A stretch of 64,000 nucleotides of DNA, taken from positions 558,001 to 622,000 of the forward strand of contig NZ_JAADJT010000001.1 of the NCBI RefSeq assembly GCF_011090165.1. The letters are read 5' to 3'. The stretch comes from Duganella aceris. GTDB taxonomy: Bacteria > Pseudomonadota > Gammaproteobacteria > Burkholderiales > Burkholderiaceae_D. Made by a program: the position numbers and the translations under genes. Below are positions 44,794-55,500 of the stretch, piece after piece. The notes beneath the pieces were generated by a model, which had not been told where the DNA came from, searched no databases, and saw only the letters and a program-made list of their open reading frames with translations. Position 1 is the first letter of the stretch. Each line of letters begins with the position of its first letter.

Positions 44794-46659
44794 TTATTTC
44801 GCCAGACGCTTCTCAAGCTCGGCCTTGACGGCCTTCAGCTCGGCCGGCAGGTGGTAGGCCAGCTTGGTGAACAGTTCTTCGTGCAAGACCAGCTCTTCAC
44901 GCCAGGCATCCTTGTCGATCGAGGTGATCGTCTCGAACTCCTCCGGCGAGAACGGGATGCCGTCCCACTTCAGGTCGCCGAAGCGCGGTGTGGTGCCGAA
45001 GATGTTTTCGATGCCGCCGGCCGTGCCTTCGATGCGTTCCAGCATCCACTTCAGCACGCGCATATTGTCGCCGAAACCAGGCCAGACGAAGTGACCCTGC
45101 TCGTCGGTGCGGAACCAGTTGACGCAGTACACCTTCGGCAGCGCGGCCGGGTTGGCCTGGCCGATCTTCTCGCCCAGGTTCAGCCAGTGCTGGAAGTAGT
45201 CGCTCATGTTGTAGCCGATGAACGGCAGCATCGCGAACGGGTCGCGGCGCACCACGCCCTGCTGGCCGGCTGCCGCGGCGGTGGTCTCGGAGCCCATGGT
45301 CGCGGCCATGTACACGCCTTCGGTCCAGTTGCGCGCCTCGGTCACCAGCGGCACCGTGGTCGAACGGCGGCCGCCGAAGATGAAGGCCGAGATCGGCACG
45401 CCGGCCGGGTCGTCCCACGCCGCGTCGATCACCGGGTTCTGCGTCGCCGCCACGGTGAAGCGGGCGTTCGGATGCGCCGCCTTGGTGCCCGAGGCCGGGG
45501 TCCAGTCCTTGCCCTGCCAGTCGATCAGGTGCGCCGGCGCCTGCTTGCTCAGGCCTTCCCACCAGACGTCGCCGTCGTCGGTCAGCGCGACGTTGGTGAA
45601 GATGGTGTTCTCGCGCAGCGAGGCCATGCAGTTGAAGTTGGTCTTTTCGTTGGTGCCCGGGGCGACGCCGAAGTAGCCCGCTTCCGGGTTGATCGCGTAC
45701 AGGCGGCCGTCGGCGCCCGGCTTGATCCAGGCGATGTCGTCGCCGATGGTGGTGATCTTCCAGCCGTCGAAGCTGGCCGGCGGGATCAGCATGGCGAAGT
45801 TGGTCTTGCCGCAGGCCGATGGGAAGGCCGCCGCGATGTAGTGCTTCTTGCCTTGCGGCGATTCCACGCCGAGGATCAGCATGTGTTCGGCCAGCCAGCC
45901 CTTGCCGTCGATCTGCGCGTCCTGGTGGCCCATGTTCGAGGCGATGCGCAGCGCGAAGCATTTCTTGCCCAGCAGCGCGTTGCCGCCGTAGCCGGAACCG
46001 AACGACCAGATTTCGCGCGTCTCGGGATAGTGCACGATGTACTTGGTCGGGTTGCATGGCCATGCCACGTCTTTCCGGCCGGCTGTCAGCGGCGCGCCGA
46101 CGGTGTGCACGCACGGCACGAATTCGCCGTCCGTGCCCAGCACGTCGTACACGGCCTTGCCCATGCGCGTCATGATGCGCATGTTGACCGCGACGTATGG
46201 CGAGTCCGACAACTCGACGCCGATGTGTGCGATCGGCGAACCGAGCGGGCCCATCGAGAACGGCACCACGTACATCGTGCGGCCGACCATGCAGCCGTCG
46301 AACAGCGGGTTCAGCGTGGCGCGCATTTCCGCCGGGTCCATCCAGTTGTTGGTCGGGCCGGCCTGTTCCTTGGTGCTGGAGCAGATGTAGGTGCGGTCTT
46401 CGACGCGCGCGACGTCGGTCGGGTCGGAGCAGGCCAGGTAGGAGTTCGGACGCTTTTCCTGGTTCAGCTTTTTCATGGTGCCGGCGGCAACCATTTCCGC
46501 GCACAGGCGGTCGTATTCCTCCTGCGAGCCGTCGCACCAGTGGATGCGGTCCGGTTTGGTCAGGGCGGCGATTTCCGCCACCCAATTGATCAGTTTTTGC
46601 TGTTTGATGTAAGCTGGGACGTTCAATGTCGCAACGCCACCCATAACGGGCTGATTCAT
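44794..46659 (-). CDS. pckG: Phosphoenolpyruvate carboxykinase (GTP)
   Basis: 621 residues, the length of GTP-type enzymes. The nucleotide P-loop [13 protein letters not shown] is at about 285. Other signatures are [10 protein letters not shown] near the start, [36 protein letters not shown] and [12 protein letters not shown]. It converts oxaloacetate to PEP in gluconeogenesis. GGAGG precedes ATG 46659. The promoter region contains a palindrome. Confidence 0.97.
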   Translation of the reverse strand: MNQPVMGGVATLNVPAYIKQQKLINWVAEIAALTKPDRIHWCDGSQEEYDRLCAEMVAAGTMKKLNQEKRPNSYLACSDPTDVARVEDRTYICSSTKEQAGPTNNWMDPAEMRATLNPLFDGCMVGRTMYVVPFSMGPLGSPIAHIGVELSDSPYVAVNMRIMTRMGKAVYDVLGTDGEFVPCVHTVGAPLTAGRKDVAWPCNPTKYIVHYPETREIWSFGSGYGGNALLGKKCFALRIASNMGHQDAQIDGKGWLAEHMLILGVESPQGKKHYIAAAFPSACGKTNFAMLIPPASFDGWKITTIGDDIAWIKPGADGRLYAINPEAGYFGVAPGTNEKTNFNCMASLRENTIFTNVALTDDGDVWWEGLSKQAPAHLIDWQGKDWTPASGTKAAHPNARFTVAATQNPVIDAAWDDPAGVPISAFIFGGRRSTTVPLVTEARNWTEGVYMAATMGSETTAAAAGQQGVVRRDPFAMLPFIGYNMSDYFQHWLNLGEKIGQANPAALPKVYCVNWFRTDEQGHFVWPGFGDNMRVLKWMLERIEGTAGGIENIFGTTPRFGDLKWDGIPFSPEEFETITSIDKDAWREELVLHEELFTKLAYHLPAELKAVKAELEKRLAK

Positions 46660-46806
46660 GGTGCCTCCAATGCTAATTAAGAATTCTGTCGCGGCAGGAT
46701 CGTCGTCAGCTTTTGGCTAGCGCTCGGAATTCCATTCGAAATGGATCGGCGGATACGGCGGTCTTGCTGGGCCCGGATCTGGTCGTCGGGCCGTGTTTTT
46801 GGGGCG

Positions 46807-46829
46807 ATTGTACACCCGTCAATACGGGT
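46807..46829 (-). promoter_or_regulatory. Promoter and palindrome upstream of pckG
   Basis: On the - strand a -10-like TACAAT (46807-46812) lies directly next to the perfect palindrome ACCCGT-CAAT-ACGGGT (46814-46829). A repressor bound there would cover the -10/-35 spacer. A -35 box is not clear. It is a plausible control site for a gluconeogenic gene. Confidence 0.45.
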
Positions 46830-46937
46830 CCCATACAAAAATGTAGGAGAATTAGTTGAGTAAAGTAGTAAGCTATTCCGGTTCCGCGCCAGCCTGTTAT
46901 TTCCCTACGAATCACACAATAAAATCTGTTATCTCCC

Positions 46938-47933
46938 ATGAAAATTGCGATTCTTGACGATTACCAGAATGCCACCGCCAGCCTGCGCTGCATGGATTTG
47001 TTGCGCGGCCATGAAGTCAAAGTATTCAACAGCACCACCCGCGGACTCGGCCAGCTGGCCATCCGCCTAGCGCCGTTCGACGCCCTGGTGCTGATCCGCG
47101 AACGCACCGCGCTGAACCGCGCGCTGCTGGCGAAATTGCCGAACCTGAAACTGATTTCGCAGACCGGCAAGCTGTCCGGCCACGTCGACGTGGCGGCCGC
47201 GACCGAGCTCGGCATCGCCATCGCCGAAGGCGTCGGCTCCCCGACCGCGCCGGCCGAACTGACCTGGGCGCTGATCATGGCGGCGGCGCGCAAGATCGTG
47301 CCGTATGCGAACAACCTGAAGGATGGCTTGTGGCAGACGGCCTCGATCAACCCCGCGCTCAACGGCCTCGGCGTCGTGCTCAAGGGCCGCACGCTGGGGA
47401 TCTGGGGCTACGGCAAGATCGGCCAGATGATCGCCGGCTATGCGCGCGCGTTCGGCATGCCGGTGCTGGTCTGGGGCAGTCAGTCCAGCCGCGACAAGGC
47501 GGTGGCCGACGGCCATGGCGCGGCGGATTCGCGCGAGGCTTTCTTCGAACAGGCCGATGTGCTGAGCCTGCATCTGCGCCTGAACGCGGAGACGCGCGGC
47601 ATCGTCACCGCCGCCGACCTGGCGCGCATGAAGACCAGCGCCATCCTGGTCAACACCAGTCGCGCCGAGCTGGTGCAGCCGGGCGCGCTGGAGCAGGCCT
47701 TGCCGCAGGGGCGGCCGGGCTTCGCCGCGCTGGACGTGTTCGAGTCGGAACCGCTGGCGGCCGACAGCCCGCTGCTGCGCATGCCGACCGTGCTGGCGAC
47801 GCCGCACCTCGGCTATGTCGAGCAGGATAGTTACGAGTTGTATTTCCAGTACGCGTTCCAGAACGTGGCGGACTTCGTCGCGGGCACTTGCGACAAGATC
47901 AACAATCCGGACTACAAGGCCAACGCCCGCTAG
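46938..47933 (+). CDS. D-2-hydroxyacid dehydrogenase
   Basis: 331 residues. The Rossmann motif is LGIWGYGKIGQMIAGYARAFGM. The catalytic Arg is in LHLRLNAETRGIV, the Glu in LDVFESEPL and the His in TPHLGYVEQDSYE, in the order found in SerA/GhrB-type enzymes. The exact substrate cannot be told; it lacks the ACT domain of 3-phosphoglycerate dehydrogenase. It is divergent from pckG. Its end overlaps the convergent gene by four bases. Confidence 0.9.
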   Translation: MKIAILDDYQNATASLRCMDLLRGHEVKVFNSTTRGLGQLAIRLAPFDALVLIRERTALNRALLAKLPNLKLISQTGKLSGHVDVAAATELGIAIAEGVGSPTAPAELTWALIMAAARKIVPYANNLKDGLWQTASINPALNGLGVVLKGRTLGIWGYGKIGQMIAGYARAFGMPVLVWGSQSSRDKAVADGHGAADSREAFFEQADVLSLHLRLNAETRGIVTAADLARMKTSAILVNTSRAELVQPGALEQALPQGRPGFAALDVFESEPLAADSPLLRMPTVLATPHLGYVEQDSYELYFQYAFQNVADFVAGTCDKINNPDYKANAR

Positions 47934-48697
47934 TCCGTTTGTTCCGGCATTTCCGGCTGGCCGGTCAGGTTGATGCGCGGCGTGGGCATCGCATGCACCT
48001 TGCTCCACAACCCGGCCCAGCCGGGCGGCCAGACGATGTCCGGTCCCGGGTACGGCGGCAGGCTGGCGCGCACCGGAATCACCGGCACCGGCGGCATCTC
48101 GGTCAGCGGCGCGCCGTCGGGACGCTGCATGTCCAGGCTGTACATATAACCGGGCAACAGCGCGTCGCAGACGCCGGCGAACCACTCGGCGTGATCCTCG
48201 TCGCGCCCCAGCGCCTGCGCCAGCCCCTGCGGATCGAACCTGGCCAGCGCGTGGATCAGCTCCTCGGTGGTTGCGCCCGGCGTGTCGCCCCAGCCCATCA
48301 CCGGGTTGACGTTGTAATCGGCGCCGGAGCCATACCAGCCCTCGCGCCACGGCCGCTGCATCCAGTCGCGCTGGCCGGTGAACAGATGCCAGCGCCAGTG
48401 CAGCCCGGACGGCTTGGGCCAGGAATACAGATACAGCTTTTGATAGCCGGCCTGGTGCAGCGCGCGCACCACCGCCATCAGCCGCGCGTGCGGCATGCGG
48501 TCGGGCGGCGCGCGGCGGAACAGGATCGCCTCGCCGTCGGCGAACTGCACTTCGTCTGTGGACAGGTTCAGGTCCAGCGTCCGCGCCTCGCTGCCGAACC
48601 GGGCCGAGATCCAGCCGGTCAGCAAATTGACCGACGTGATGACGCCGTAGCCGCGATGGCGGTGGAAAATGACGGTTCCGGGAGCGAGGGCTTTCAT
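47930..48697 (-). CDS. Conserved protein of unknown function
   Basis: 255 residues. I do not recognise the family as a whole. The first 50 residues (ALAPGTVIFHRHRGYGVITS) resemble the small Tudor/CarD-like beta domain that often occurs on proteins interacting with RNA polymerase or DNA. The middle is rich in Trp and Tyr (WRWHLFTGQRDWMQRPWREG). The end is Pro-rich. There is no signal peptide or membrane segment. The start is ATG 48697. Confidence 0.6.
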   Translation of the reverse strand: MKALAPGTVIFHRHRGYGVITSVNLLTGWISARFGSEARTLDLNLSTDEVQFADGEAILFRRAPPDRMPHARLMAVVRALHQAGYQKLYLYSWPKPSGLHWRWHLFTGQRDWMQRPWREGWYGSGADYNVNPVMGWGDTPGATTEELIHALARFDPQGLAQALGRDEDHAEWFAGVCDALLPGYMYSLDMQRPDGAPLTEMPPVPVIPVRASLPPYPGPDIVWPPGWAGLWSKVHAMPTPRINLTGQPEMPEQTD

Positions 48698-48826
48698 GGT
48701 ATCGAAACGAACAAAGAAACCAGTGTAGTCATAGTATGCCCAAGTTTCCAGTGCGCCGCGCCACTCTTTTTGCGTTGCCGGTTTGGGTTATGATGCACAT
48801 CATTTTACTTAGCTTGAGCATCCATC

Positions 48827-49312
48827 ATGACCCTGCGCATCCTCGCCACCGGCGGCACCTTCGACAAACATTACAACGAATTGAACGGCACCCTCGGCTT
48901 CGCCGACAGCCACGTGCCGGCGCTGCTGGCGCGCTGCCGCCTGACCATCGACGTCGCGCTGGAACAGTTGCCGCTGATGGATTCGCTGGACATGGTCGAC
49001 GCCGACCGCGAGCGCATCCTGGCCTCGTGCCGCGCCGCCAGCGAAAAATCCATCGTCATCATCCACGGCACCGACACCATGCCGCAGACCGCCGCCGTGC
49101 TGGGGCCGGCCAACCTCGGCCAGACCATCGTGCTGACCGGCGCCATGATTCCATATGCCATCGCCAATTCCGACGCGATGTTCAACCTCGGCTTCGCCTG
49201 CGCGGTGGCGCAGACCTTGCCGCCCGGCGTCTACGTGGCGATGAACGGCAAGATCTTCGCCTGGGATAACGTGCAGAAAAATAAAGCGGCCGGCGTGTTC
49301 CAACCGCTTTAA
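48827..49312 (+). CDS. Single-domain asparaginase homologue
   Basis: 161 residues, half the length of L-asparaginases. The N-terminal domain motifs are present: ATGGTFDK with the nucleophile Thr and HGTDTM with the second Thr-Asp pair. The C-terminal domain is missing without a frameshift, so it is a short natural form and not a fragment. Its activity as an amidohydrolase is unproven. The last 30 bases contain the terminator of the opposing gene. Confidence 0.85.
   Translation: MTLRILATGGTFDKHYNELNGTLGFADSHVPALLARCRLTIDVALEQLPLMDSLDMVDADRERILASCRAASEKSIVIIHGTDTMPQTAAVLGPANLGQTIVLTGAMIPYAIANSDAMFNLGFACAVAQTLPPGVYVAMNGKIFAWDNVQKNKAAGVFQPL
49276..49311 (-). terminator. Terminator of the smaller octapeptide-repeat gene
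   Basis: On the - strand AAAGCGG and CCGCTTT pair across a 14-base loop and are followed by ATTTTTCT. The whole structure lies inside the 3' end of the asparaginase homologue, 8 bases after the stop at 49319. Confidence 0.7.
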
Positions 49313-49318
49313 ATCCTC

Positions 49319-52300
49319 TTAGCGGCGCGGCGGCGCCAGCACGGTCGGCGGTTCTTCCGCCGCGTAGAGATTCAGCTGCACCCCCGCCCCCGCCGCCTGC
49401 CGGCGCAGCGCGTCGAAGCCGATGCCCTGCCGCGCCGCCGCGTCGGCGCCGAACGCCGCCAGCGCCGACGCCATGCCGCTGACGCGCATGCTCAGCGTGT
49501 CGGCCGCCATCAGCGACGGCGCGTTCCTCGCCTCGGTCAAGGCCGCCATTTGCGCGCTGCTCAGGCCGGCTGTCTGCGCCGTGGTCAGCACATTGGCCTG
49601 CTGCGCCGTCAACGCCGTGATCTGCGCGGTCGACAACACCTTCAGCTGCGCGCTGCTCAAGGCCAGCAAGTCCACCGTTTCAATCGCCGCGATATCGTCC
49701 GCGCCGAGCGCGGCCAGCAGCCCCTTGCTCAACGCGGTCATCTGCGCCGTGGTCAACGCCACGATCTGGTCGGTGGTCAGCACATCGTTGCCGTCCAGAT
49801 GCGCGGTCGGCAGCGCGGCGATCTGGCGCGTGCCCAGCGCCGCGATCTGGTCGGTGCGCAGCGCCAAAATTTGCCCCGGCTGCAGGCGCGCGATGTTCGC
49901 CGTGCTCATGCCGGCCAGCGTGGACGCGCGCAGCGCCGCCAGCACCTCCGGCAGCAGGTTGGGGAGATTGCCGGAGCCCATGGCCGCCACTTGCGCCGCC
50001 GTCAGCGCCGCCGCCTGTTCGCCGCTCAGGCTGGCGAAGAAGGTGGTCGACAAGGCCGAGGCGAACGCCGCCGTGCCCAGCGCGGCGACATCGGCCGTCT
50101 CCAGCGCCGCCACCGCGTCGCTGGACAGGCTCGCCAGCTGCGCGTTGCTCAAGGCGGCCGCCTGCGTCACGTTCAACGCGACGATCTGGTCGGTGGACAA
50201 CGTTGCCAGCTGCGCCGTGCCCAGGCTGGCGATCGCCGCCGCCGTCAGGCCGCCCAGCTGGCGCGTGCCGATCGCCGCCAGGTCGCGCGTCGACAAGCCC
50301 TGGATCTGGCGCGTGCCGAAGCCGGAGAATTGCAGCGCGCTCAATGCCGCGAACTGTTCGTCGCTCAGCGCGGCCAGGGCCGCGGTCGACAAGGCGCCGA
50401 TCTGCGCCAGCTTCAACGCCGCGATGTGTTCGGTCCCCAAGGCCGCCAGCGACGCCGTCGACAGCGCGGCGATCACGCCGGCGTTCAGCGCCGCGACATC
50501 GGCCGTTTCCATGCGGGCGACCACGGCGGTCGACAGCGCGCCGAATTGCGCGCTGTTGAGGGCGCCGCTTTGCGCCACCGTCAAGGCGTTGACCTGCTCG
50601 CTCGACATCGCCTGCAGCTGGTCGGTGCGCAGGCCGGCGATGGCGGCCAGCCTCAGCGCGGCGATCTCCTCCACCCGCATCCGCGCCATCACGTCGCTGG
50701 ACAAGGCGGCGATGTGCTGGCTGCCCAGCCCCGATGCCTGGGCGGTGGTCAGGCCGAGGATCTGGCCGCTGCGCAGCACCGCGAACTGCGCCGTGCGCAA
50801 GCCGGAAATCGCCGACGCACCGAGCGCGGCGAAGTCCTCCGGCTCCAGCGCGGCGATCGCCGCGGTCGACAGCGCCGCCACCTGGTTGGCGCTCAGCACC
50901 GCCGCCTGCTCCGCGGTCAGCGCCACCGCCTGTTCCGCCGTCATGCCGGACAGCGCCGCCGTGCCCAGGCGCGCGATCTGGGCGGTGCCCAAATAGCCGA
51001 TCTGCTGCTGCGGGCCGCCCAGCGCGGCGAATTGCGCCGAGTTCAGCGCCGCGAGGAACGCCGCCGGCAGCGCCGCCAGGCTCGCGGCCTCGATCGCGCC
51101 CAGGTTGGCGGTGGCGATGCCGCCCAGCTGCGCCGTGTTCAGGCCGGCGATCTGCGCCGTGCTCAAGGCCAGGAACTGGTCGACCCGCAGCGCGTTCAGA
51201 CTGGACGATCGCAACGCGCCCACCTGGCGCGTGGTCAGCGCAGCGATCTGCCCGGCGCCCAGCATCGCCAGCAGCCGCGTCGACAGGCCGGCGATGACGC
51301 CGGTGCCGAGCGCCGCCAGGTCCTGGTTGTCGATGGCGGCGAAGGTGTCGGTGTCCAGCGCGTTCAGCTGGGCGCTGTTCAAGGCGGCGGCCTGGGCGCT
51401 GGTCAGCGCCGCCAGCTGCGCGCCGTTCAGCGCCGCCATCTGCCGGGTCTGCAGCGCGCCGACCGCGCTGGCGCGCAACGCCGCAAGCACGGACGGGTCC
51501 AGCGCCTGGATGGCGTCGGTCGACAGCACGGCGAGCTGGCGGCCGCTCAGCGCCGCCAGCTGCACCCGGTCCAGCGCGTTCACCTGCTCGATGCTCAGCG
51601 CGCACATTTGCGCCGTGCTCAGCGCCGCGATCGCGCCGGTGTTCAAGGCGTGCAGCCGGCCGGCGTCGAGCGAGCGGATATGCTGCGTGCCCAGCGCCGC
51701 GATCTGCCGGCTGTTGATGGCGCCGAGCTGGCCGCCGTCCAGCGCCAGCACCTGCTGCACGGTCAACACCGCGATCTGGCGCGTGCTCAGCGCGGCCAGG
51801 TCGGCGGTTTCAAGCGCGCCGAGCTCGGCGGCGCTCAAGCGCGCCACGATGGCGGTGCCGAGCGACGCCATTTGCTGGGTGGTGAAGGCGGCGATCTGGT
51901 CGGCGCCGAACATGTCGGCGTCGTCGACGCGCCGGCTGGGCAGCATCGCCACCTGGCCCGGCTTGAGCGCCGCGATTTGCGCCGGGCTGAGCGAGCGGAT
52001 CTGGTCCGGCGTCATGCCGGCGATCAGCGTCACCGCCAGCGCGTTGACGTGCGCCGGCGACAAGGCCGCCAGCGCCGCCGTCGACAGCCCGGCGATGCCT
52101 TTCGCGCTCAGCAGCAAGGCCTGGGTAACGCTGATCGCGCCCGCCTGCGTCGCCGACAGCGCCGCCATGAAGCGCGTGGTTTGCGACGCGGCCGCCAGCG
52201 ACGACACCGCCAACGCGGCGAAGTCGTCCGGCTGCAACGCGGCCACGCCGGCGGTCGACAGCGCCGACAGCTGCGTGCCGTTCAGCGCGTGCGCCTGCGC

Positions 52301-52423
52301 GGTGGTCATGGCGGCGATATGCTGGGTGCCCAGTGCGGCCAGGTCGGCGGCGTTGAGGCGGGCGATCAGGCGGGTGCCGCCGGCGGCGAACTGCGCGGCG
52401 GTCATGGTGGTGTCGAAGCTCAT
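49319..52423 (-). CDS. Giant octapeptide-repeat protein B, no calcium domain
   Basis: 1034 residues from ATG 52423 (MSFDTTMTAAQFAAGG), with AAGGG upstream. From residue 10 to about 970 it is built of an eight-residue unit of the type [ILV]-x-A-L-x-[ST]-x-[QAED], for example IAALSTAQ and LAALSGRQ, in about 120 copies with a few short breaks. The Ser/Thr and Gln/Glu spacing resembles helix N-caps, so each unit may be one short helix of a solenoid. Acidic variants (ETAD, EPED) recur at about 7-9 units or multiples. The tail (MASALAAFGADAAARQ to VLAPPRR) is similar to that of protein A. There is no signal peptide. Function unknown. Confidence 0.8.
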   Translation of the reverse strand: MSFDTTMTAAQFAAGGTRLIARLNAADLAALGTQHIAAMTTAQAHALNGTQLSALSTAGVAALQPDDFAALAVSSLAAASQTTRFMAALSATQAGAISVTQALLLSAKGIAGLSTAALAALSPAHVNALAVTLIAGMTPDQIRSLSPAQIAALKPGQVAMLPSRRVDDADMFGADQIAAFTTQQMASLGTAIVARLSAAELGALETADLAALSTRQIAVLTVQQVLALDGGQLGAINSRQIAALGTQHIRSLDAGRLHALNTGAIAALSTAQMCALSIEQVNALDRVQLAALSGRQLAVLSTDAIQALDPSVLAALRASAVGALQTRQMAALNGAQLAALTSAQAAALNSAQLNALDTDTFAAIDNQDLAALGTGVIAGLSTRLLAMLGAGQIAALTTRQVGALRSSSLNALRVDQFLALSTAQIAGLNTAQLGGIATANLGAIEAASLAALPAAFLAALNSAQFAALGGPQQQIGYLGTAQIARLGTAALSGMTAEQAVALTAEQAAVLSANQVAALSTAAIAALEPEDFAALGASAISGLRTAQFAVLRSGQILGLTTAQASGLGSQHIAALSSDVMARMRVEEIAALRLAAIAGLRTDQLQAMSSEQVNALTVAQSGALNSAQFGALSTAVVARMETADVAALNAGVIAALSTASLAALGTEHIAALKLAQIGALSTAALAALSDEQFAALSALQFSGFGTRQIQGLSTRDLAAIGTRQLGGLTAAAIASLGTAQLATLSTDQIVALNVTQAAALSNAQLASLSSDAVAALETADVAALGTAAFASALSTTFFASLSGEQAAALTAAQVAAMGSGNLPNLLPEVLAALRASTLAGMSTANIARLQPGQILALRTDQIAALGTRQIAALPTAHLDGNDVLTTDQIVALTTAQMTALSKGLLAALGADDIAAIETVDLLALSSAQLKVLSTAQITALTAQQANVLTTAQTAGLSSAQMAALTEARNAPSLMAADTLSMRVSGMASALAAFGADAAARQGIGFDALRRQAAGAGVQLNLYAAEEPPTVLAPPRR
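49620..52400 (-). repeat. 24-bp tandem coding repeats of protein B
   Basis: The octapeptide unit is encoded as degenerate 24-bp repeats; in the + strand orientation they read as variants of a GATCTG / GTGCTC / AGCGCCGC sequence. Copies differ at many third positions, so the repeat is old and kept at the protein level. Confidence 0.85.
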
Positions 52424-52497
52424 GGTTTTTTTCCCTTGGAATGACTGAAGTGGTCCAGACGCCAAGCCGGGGGAAAAAGAAATATTGCGGAAATAAT

Positions 52498-52519
52498 AAA
52501 GCCCGCCGAAGCGGGCTTT
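52498..52519 (-). terminator. Terminator between the two octapeptide-repeat genes
   Basis: A perfect AAAGCCCGC-loop-GCGGGCTTT hairpin (9-bp stem, 4-base loop) is followed on the - strand by TTTATTATTT. It closes the larger repeat gene 23 bases after its stop, so the smaller gene needs read-through or its own promoter in the 75 bases that remain. Confidence 0.85.
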
Positions 52520-52541
52520 GGACATGCGGCGCCGGGCCGGC

Positions 52542-55500
52542 TTAACGCGGCGCGGCCAGCAGGCCTTGCGGCGTCTCCGCCTGCAGCGCCTTCAGGCGCA
52601 GCGTTTCGTGGTCGGACAGCGGCGCGGCGGCGGTCAGGCCGGCCGCCGCATATTGCCGCAGGCTGTCGGCCATGCGCGCGGCGTTGGATGCCAGCGTACC
52701 GGCCGGCCCGCCCGCGCCCTGCGCGAACCAGACGTCGGCCAGCGCGTGCTGCCGGCCGTCGTCGCTGGTGTAGCTCGAACTCATGCCGATCAGGTTGCCG
52801 TTGTCCTCGGCGCCGTCGCGCCGCACGTCCAGGTTCAGGCTGGCGATGTGCAGCTCGGCCAGCGTCTTCAGCTCGTCCGCCTGGCTGACGCCGTCGGCGT
52901 CGGCGTCCACCCACACCCGCAGCTCGGCGTACAGGCTGTCCTTGGCGTCGATCACGCCGTCGCCGTTGCTGTCGATCGACGCCAGCGCGACATAGCCGTT
53001 GCCGGCGGTGCCGCCGTCGGCCAGCCGCGTGGCCGAGCCGAACAATTCCGCGCCGTCGTTGATGACGCCGTCGTGATTGCGGTCCAGCGCCAGCAAGCCG
53101 TCGCCCGGGCCGACCCAGCCGGTCGCGCGCGGTTCCCCGCTGGCCGCCAGGTCGAAGCGCACGCCGGCCTCCAGCCCCAGCGTGCGCACGCCGTTGCCGT
53201 CCAGGTCCAGCACCAGCGGCGTGACGAAGGGCATGGCCGCTTTCTGCGCCGCGCTGAAGGCGTTCTGCTGCGCCGCGCTCAGGGTGTTGTACTGCACCGC
53301 CGTCATGGCGCGGGTCTGGGCGATGGTCAGCGCCGACAGCTGGGCGTTGGCCAGGCTCGCCATCTGGAACGGCGTCAGCGCGCGGATCTGCTGCGCGCCG
53401 AGGCTGGCGATGTCGGCCACCTCGATGGCGCGCAAATTGGCCGCGCTCAGGTCGGCGATCAGCGCGGTGCCCATCGCCGCCAGTTGCGCGCCCGACCAGG
53501 CCACCATCTGCGCCGACGTGAACTGGTCGCTCATGTCGTTCGGCCGCAGCGCCGCCACCTGCGCCAGCGTCAGCGCCGACACCTGCGCCGGCGTCAGCGC
53601 CAGCAACTGGGCGTCGCTCAGCGCGCGGATCACGCTGGTGCCGAGCGCCGCGATGTCGCCCGCGTCCACCGCCGCCAGCGAGGTCGGCAGCAGGCGCGCG
53701 ATCGCCGCCGAATCGAGCGCGGCGAACTGGGTCGCGCTCAAGGCCTGCAATTGCGCCGCGCTCATCGCCGCCAGCAGATTGCCGTCGCGCGCCGCCGCGT
53801 TCAACAGCAGCGGATTGATCGCCGCCACCTTGTCCGGGCCCAGGTAGGCCACCTGCGAGGCCGCCAGCGCCGCCAGTTGCGCGCTGCCCAGCGCGGCGAC
53901 CTGCGCCACGTTCAAGGCCGCGATCTGGCCGCCCTTCAGCGCCAGCAGCTGCTGCGTCTTGAGCGCGGCGAAGGCCGCCGTCGCCAGCGCGCCGATATCC
54001 TGCGATTCCATCGCGCCGACCACGGTCAGCGGCAGCGACGCCACCTGCGCGCCGCTCAGCGCGGCGGCCTGCTCGAGCGTCAGGCTGGCCGCCTGCGCCA
54101 TACTCAGGCCGGCGAAGGCCTGGGTCCGCAACGCGGCGATCTGCGCCGTGCTGAGCGCGGCGATGCCCTGGCCGGAACCGCCCAGCACCCGCATCTGCTC
54201 CGAGCTCAGGCCGGCGATCGCGGCGACGTTGATCGCGCCGAGGTTGCCGGCCTTGATGGCGGCCACGTCGTCCAGCGTCAGGCTGCCGAACTGCGCCACC
54301 GTCAAGGCGTGGATCTGGCCCCAGTTGAAGGCGGCGAACTGCGCCGCGTTCATCCAGCCGATCTGGCTGGTGCTGAAGGCCGCGATCTGGGCCGAGCTCA
54401 AGCCGGCCACCTGGGCGTCGCTGAGACCGCCGACGAAGGCGGCCGACAGGGCGTTGACCTGGCGCAGGTTGAGCGCGCCGACCTGGTCGCTGCTGAAGGC
54501 GCGCATCTGCTTGTCGCTCAGGCTTTGCAGGGCGGCGGTGCCGATGGCGCCGATCTGCGCCGTTCCCAGCAAGCCGAAGTTGACCGCCGCGCCGGCCGCG
54601 TTGACGCCCAGCGCGGCGATCTGCGCCGGCGTCAGCGCGGCGATCGCCTGCGTGCCCAGCGCCTGGATGTCGCTGTCGAGCGCGACGATGGCGGGGTTCG
54701 ACAGGCCGGCCACTTGCCGGCTGCCCAGCGCGCCGGTCTGCTGCAGCGTCAACGCCGCGATCTGGCTGGTGCGCAGCGCGCCGATCTGGCTGCCGCTCAG
54801 GCTGGCGATCTGGGCGGTGCCCAGGCTGACGATCTGGGCGTTGCTCAGGCGCGCCAGCTGCGCGTTGCCCAGGCCGGCGATGGCCTGGGTGCTCAGCGCC
54901 GCCAGGCTGGCCGGCGACAGGCCGACGATGCCGCTGTCGGACAGCGCGCCGACCTGGCTGCTGCTGAGCGCCAGCACTTGGTCGTAGGTCAGCGCGCCCA
55001 GCTGGTCGCTGTTGAGCACCGCGATCTGCCGCGTCAGCAGGCCGGCGATGGTGCGGGTCTGCAACGCCGCCAGGTCTTGCAGCTCGAAATTGGCGATGGC
55101 GTCCAGCGACAGCGCGGCGATCTGGCCGCCGCTCAGCGCGCCGGCCTGCTCCACGCTCAGGCCGATCGCCTGGTCGGTGGTGAGGCCGGTCAGCGCCGCC
55201 GTAGCCAGCGCGGCGATCTGGGCCGTGCTCAGCGACGCCGTCTGCGCCACGGCCAGCGCCGCCAGCTGCGCCGCCCTCAGGCCGGTCAGCGCGGCGGTGC
55301 GCAGCGCGCCGATGTCTTCCGGATCGAACGCCGCCAGGTTGGCGGTCGACAGCGCGGCGATCTGCGCGCTGGCCAGCGCCGCCGCCTGGGCCGAGGTCAG
55401 CGCGGCCGCCTGCTGGTCGCGCAGGCCGGCCAGCGCCGCCGGGCGCAGCGCGGCGATCTGCGCCGTGGTCAGCGCCGCCATCACGCTGTCGCCGCTGCCT

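Noticed and set aside
48827..49312. Asparaginase pseudogene
   Set aside because: The frame is intact with both Thr motifs and a natural stop, and no C-terminal domain remnant follows.
49422..52448. + strand frames of 524, 964 and 447 codons opposite protein B
   Set aside because: Same cause: periodic repeats of 24 bp keep antisense frames open. The - strand frame has the protein-level pattern and the terminator.
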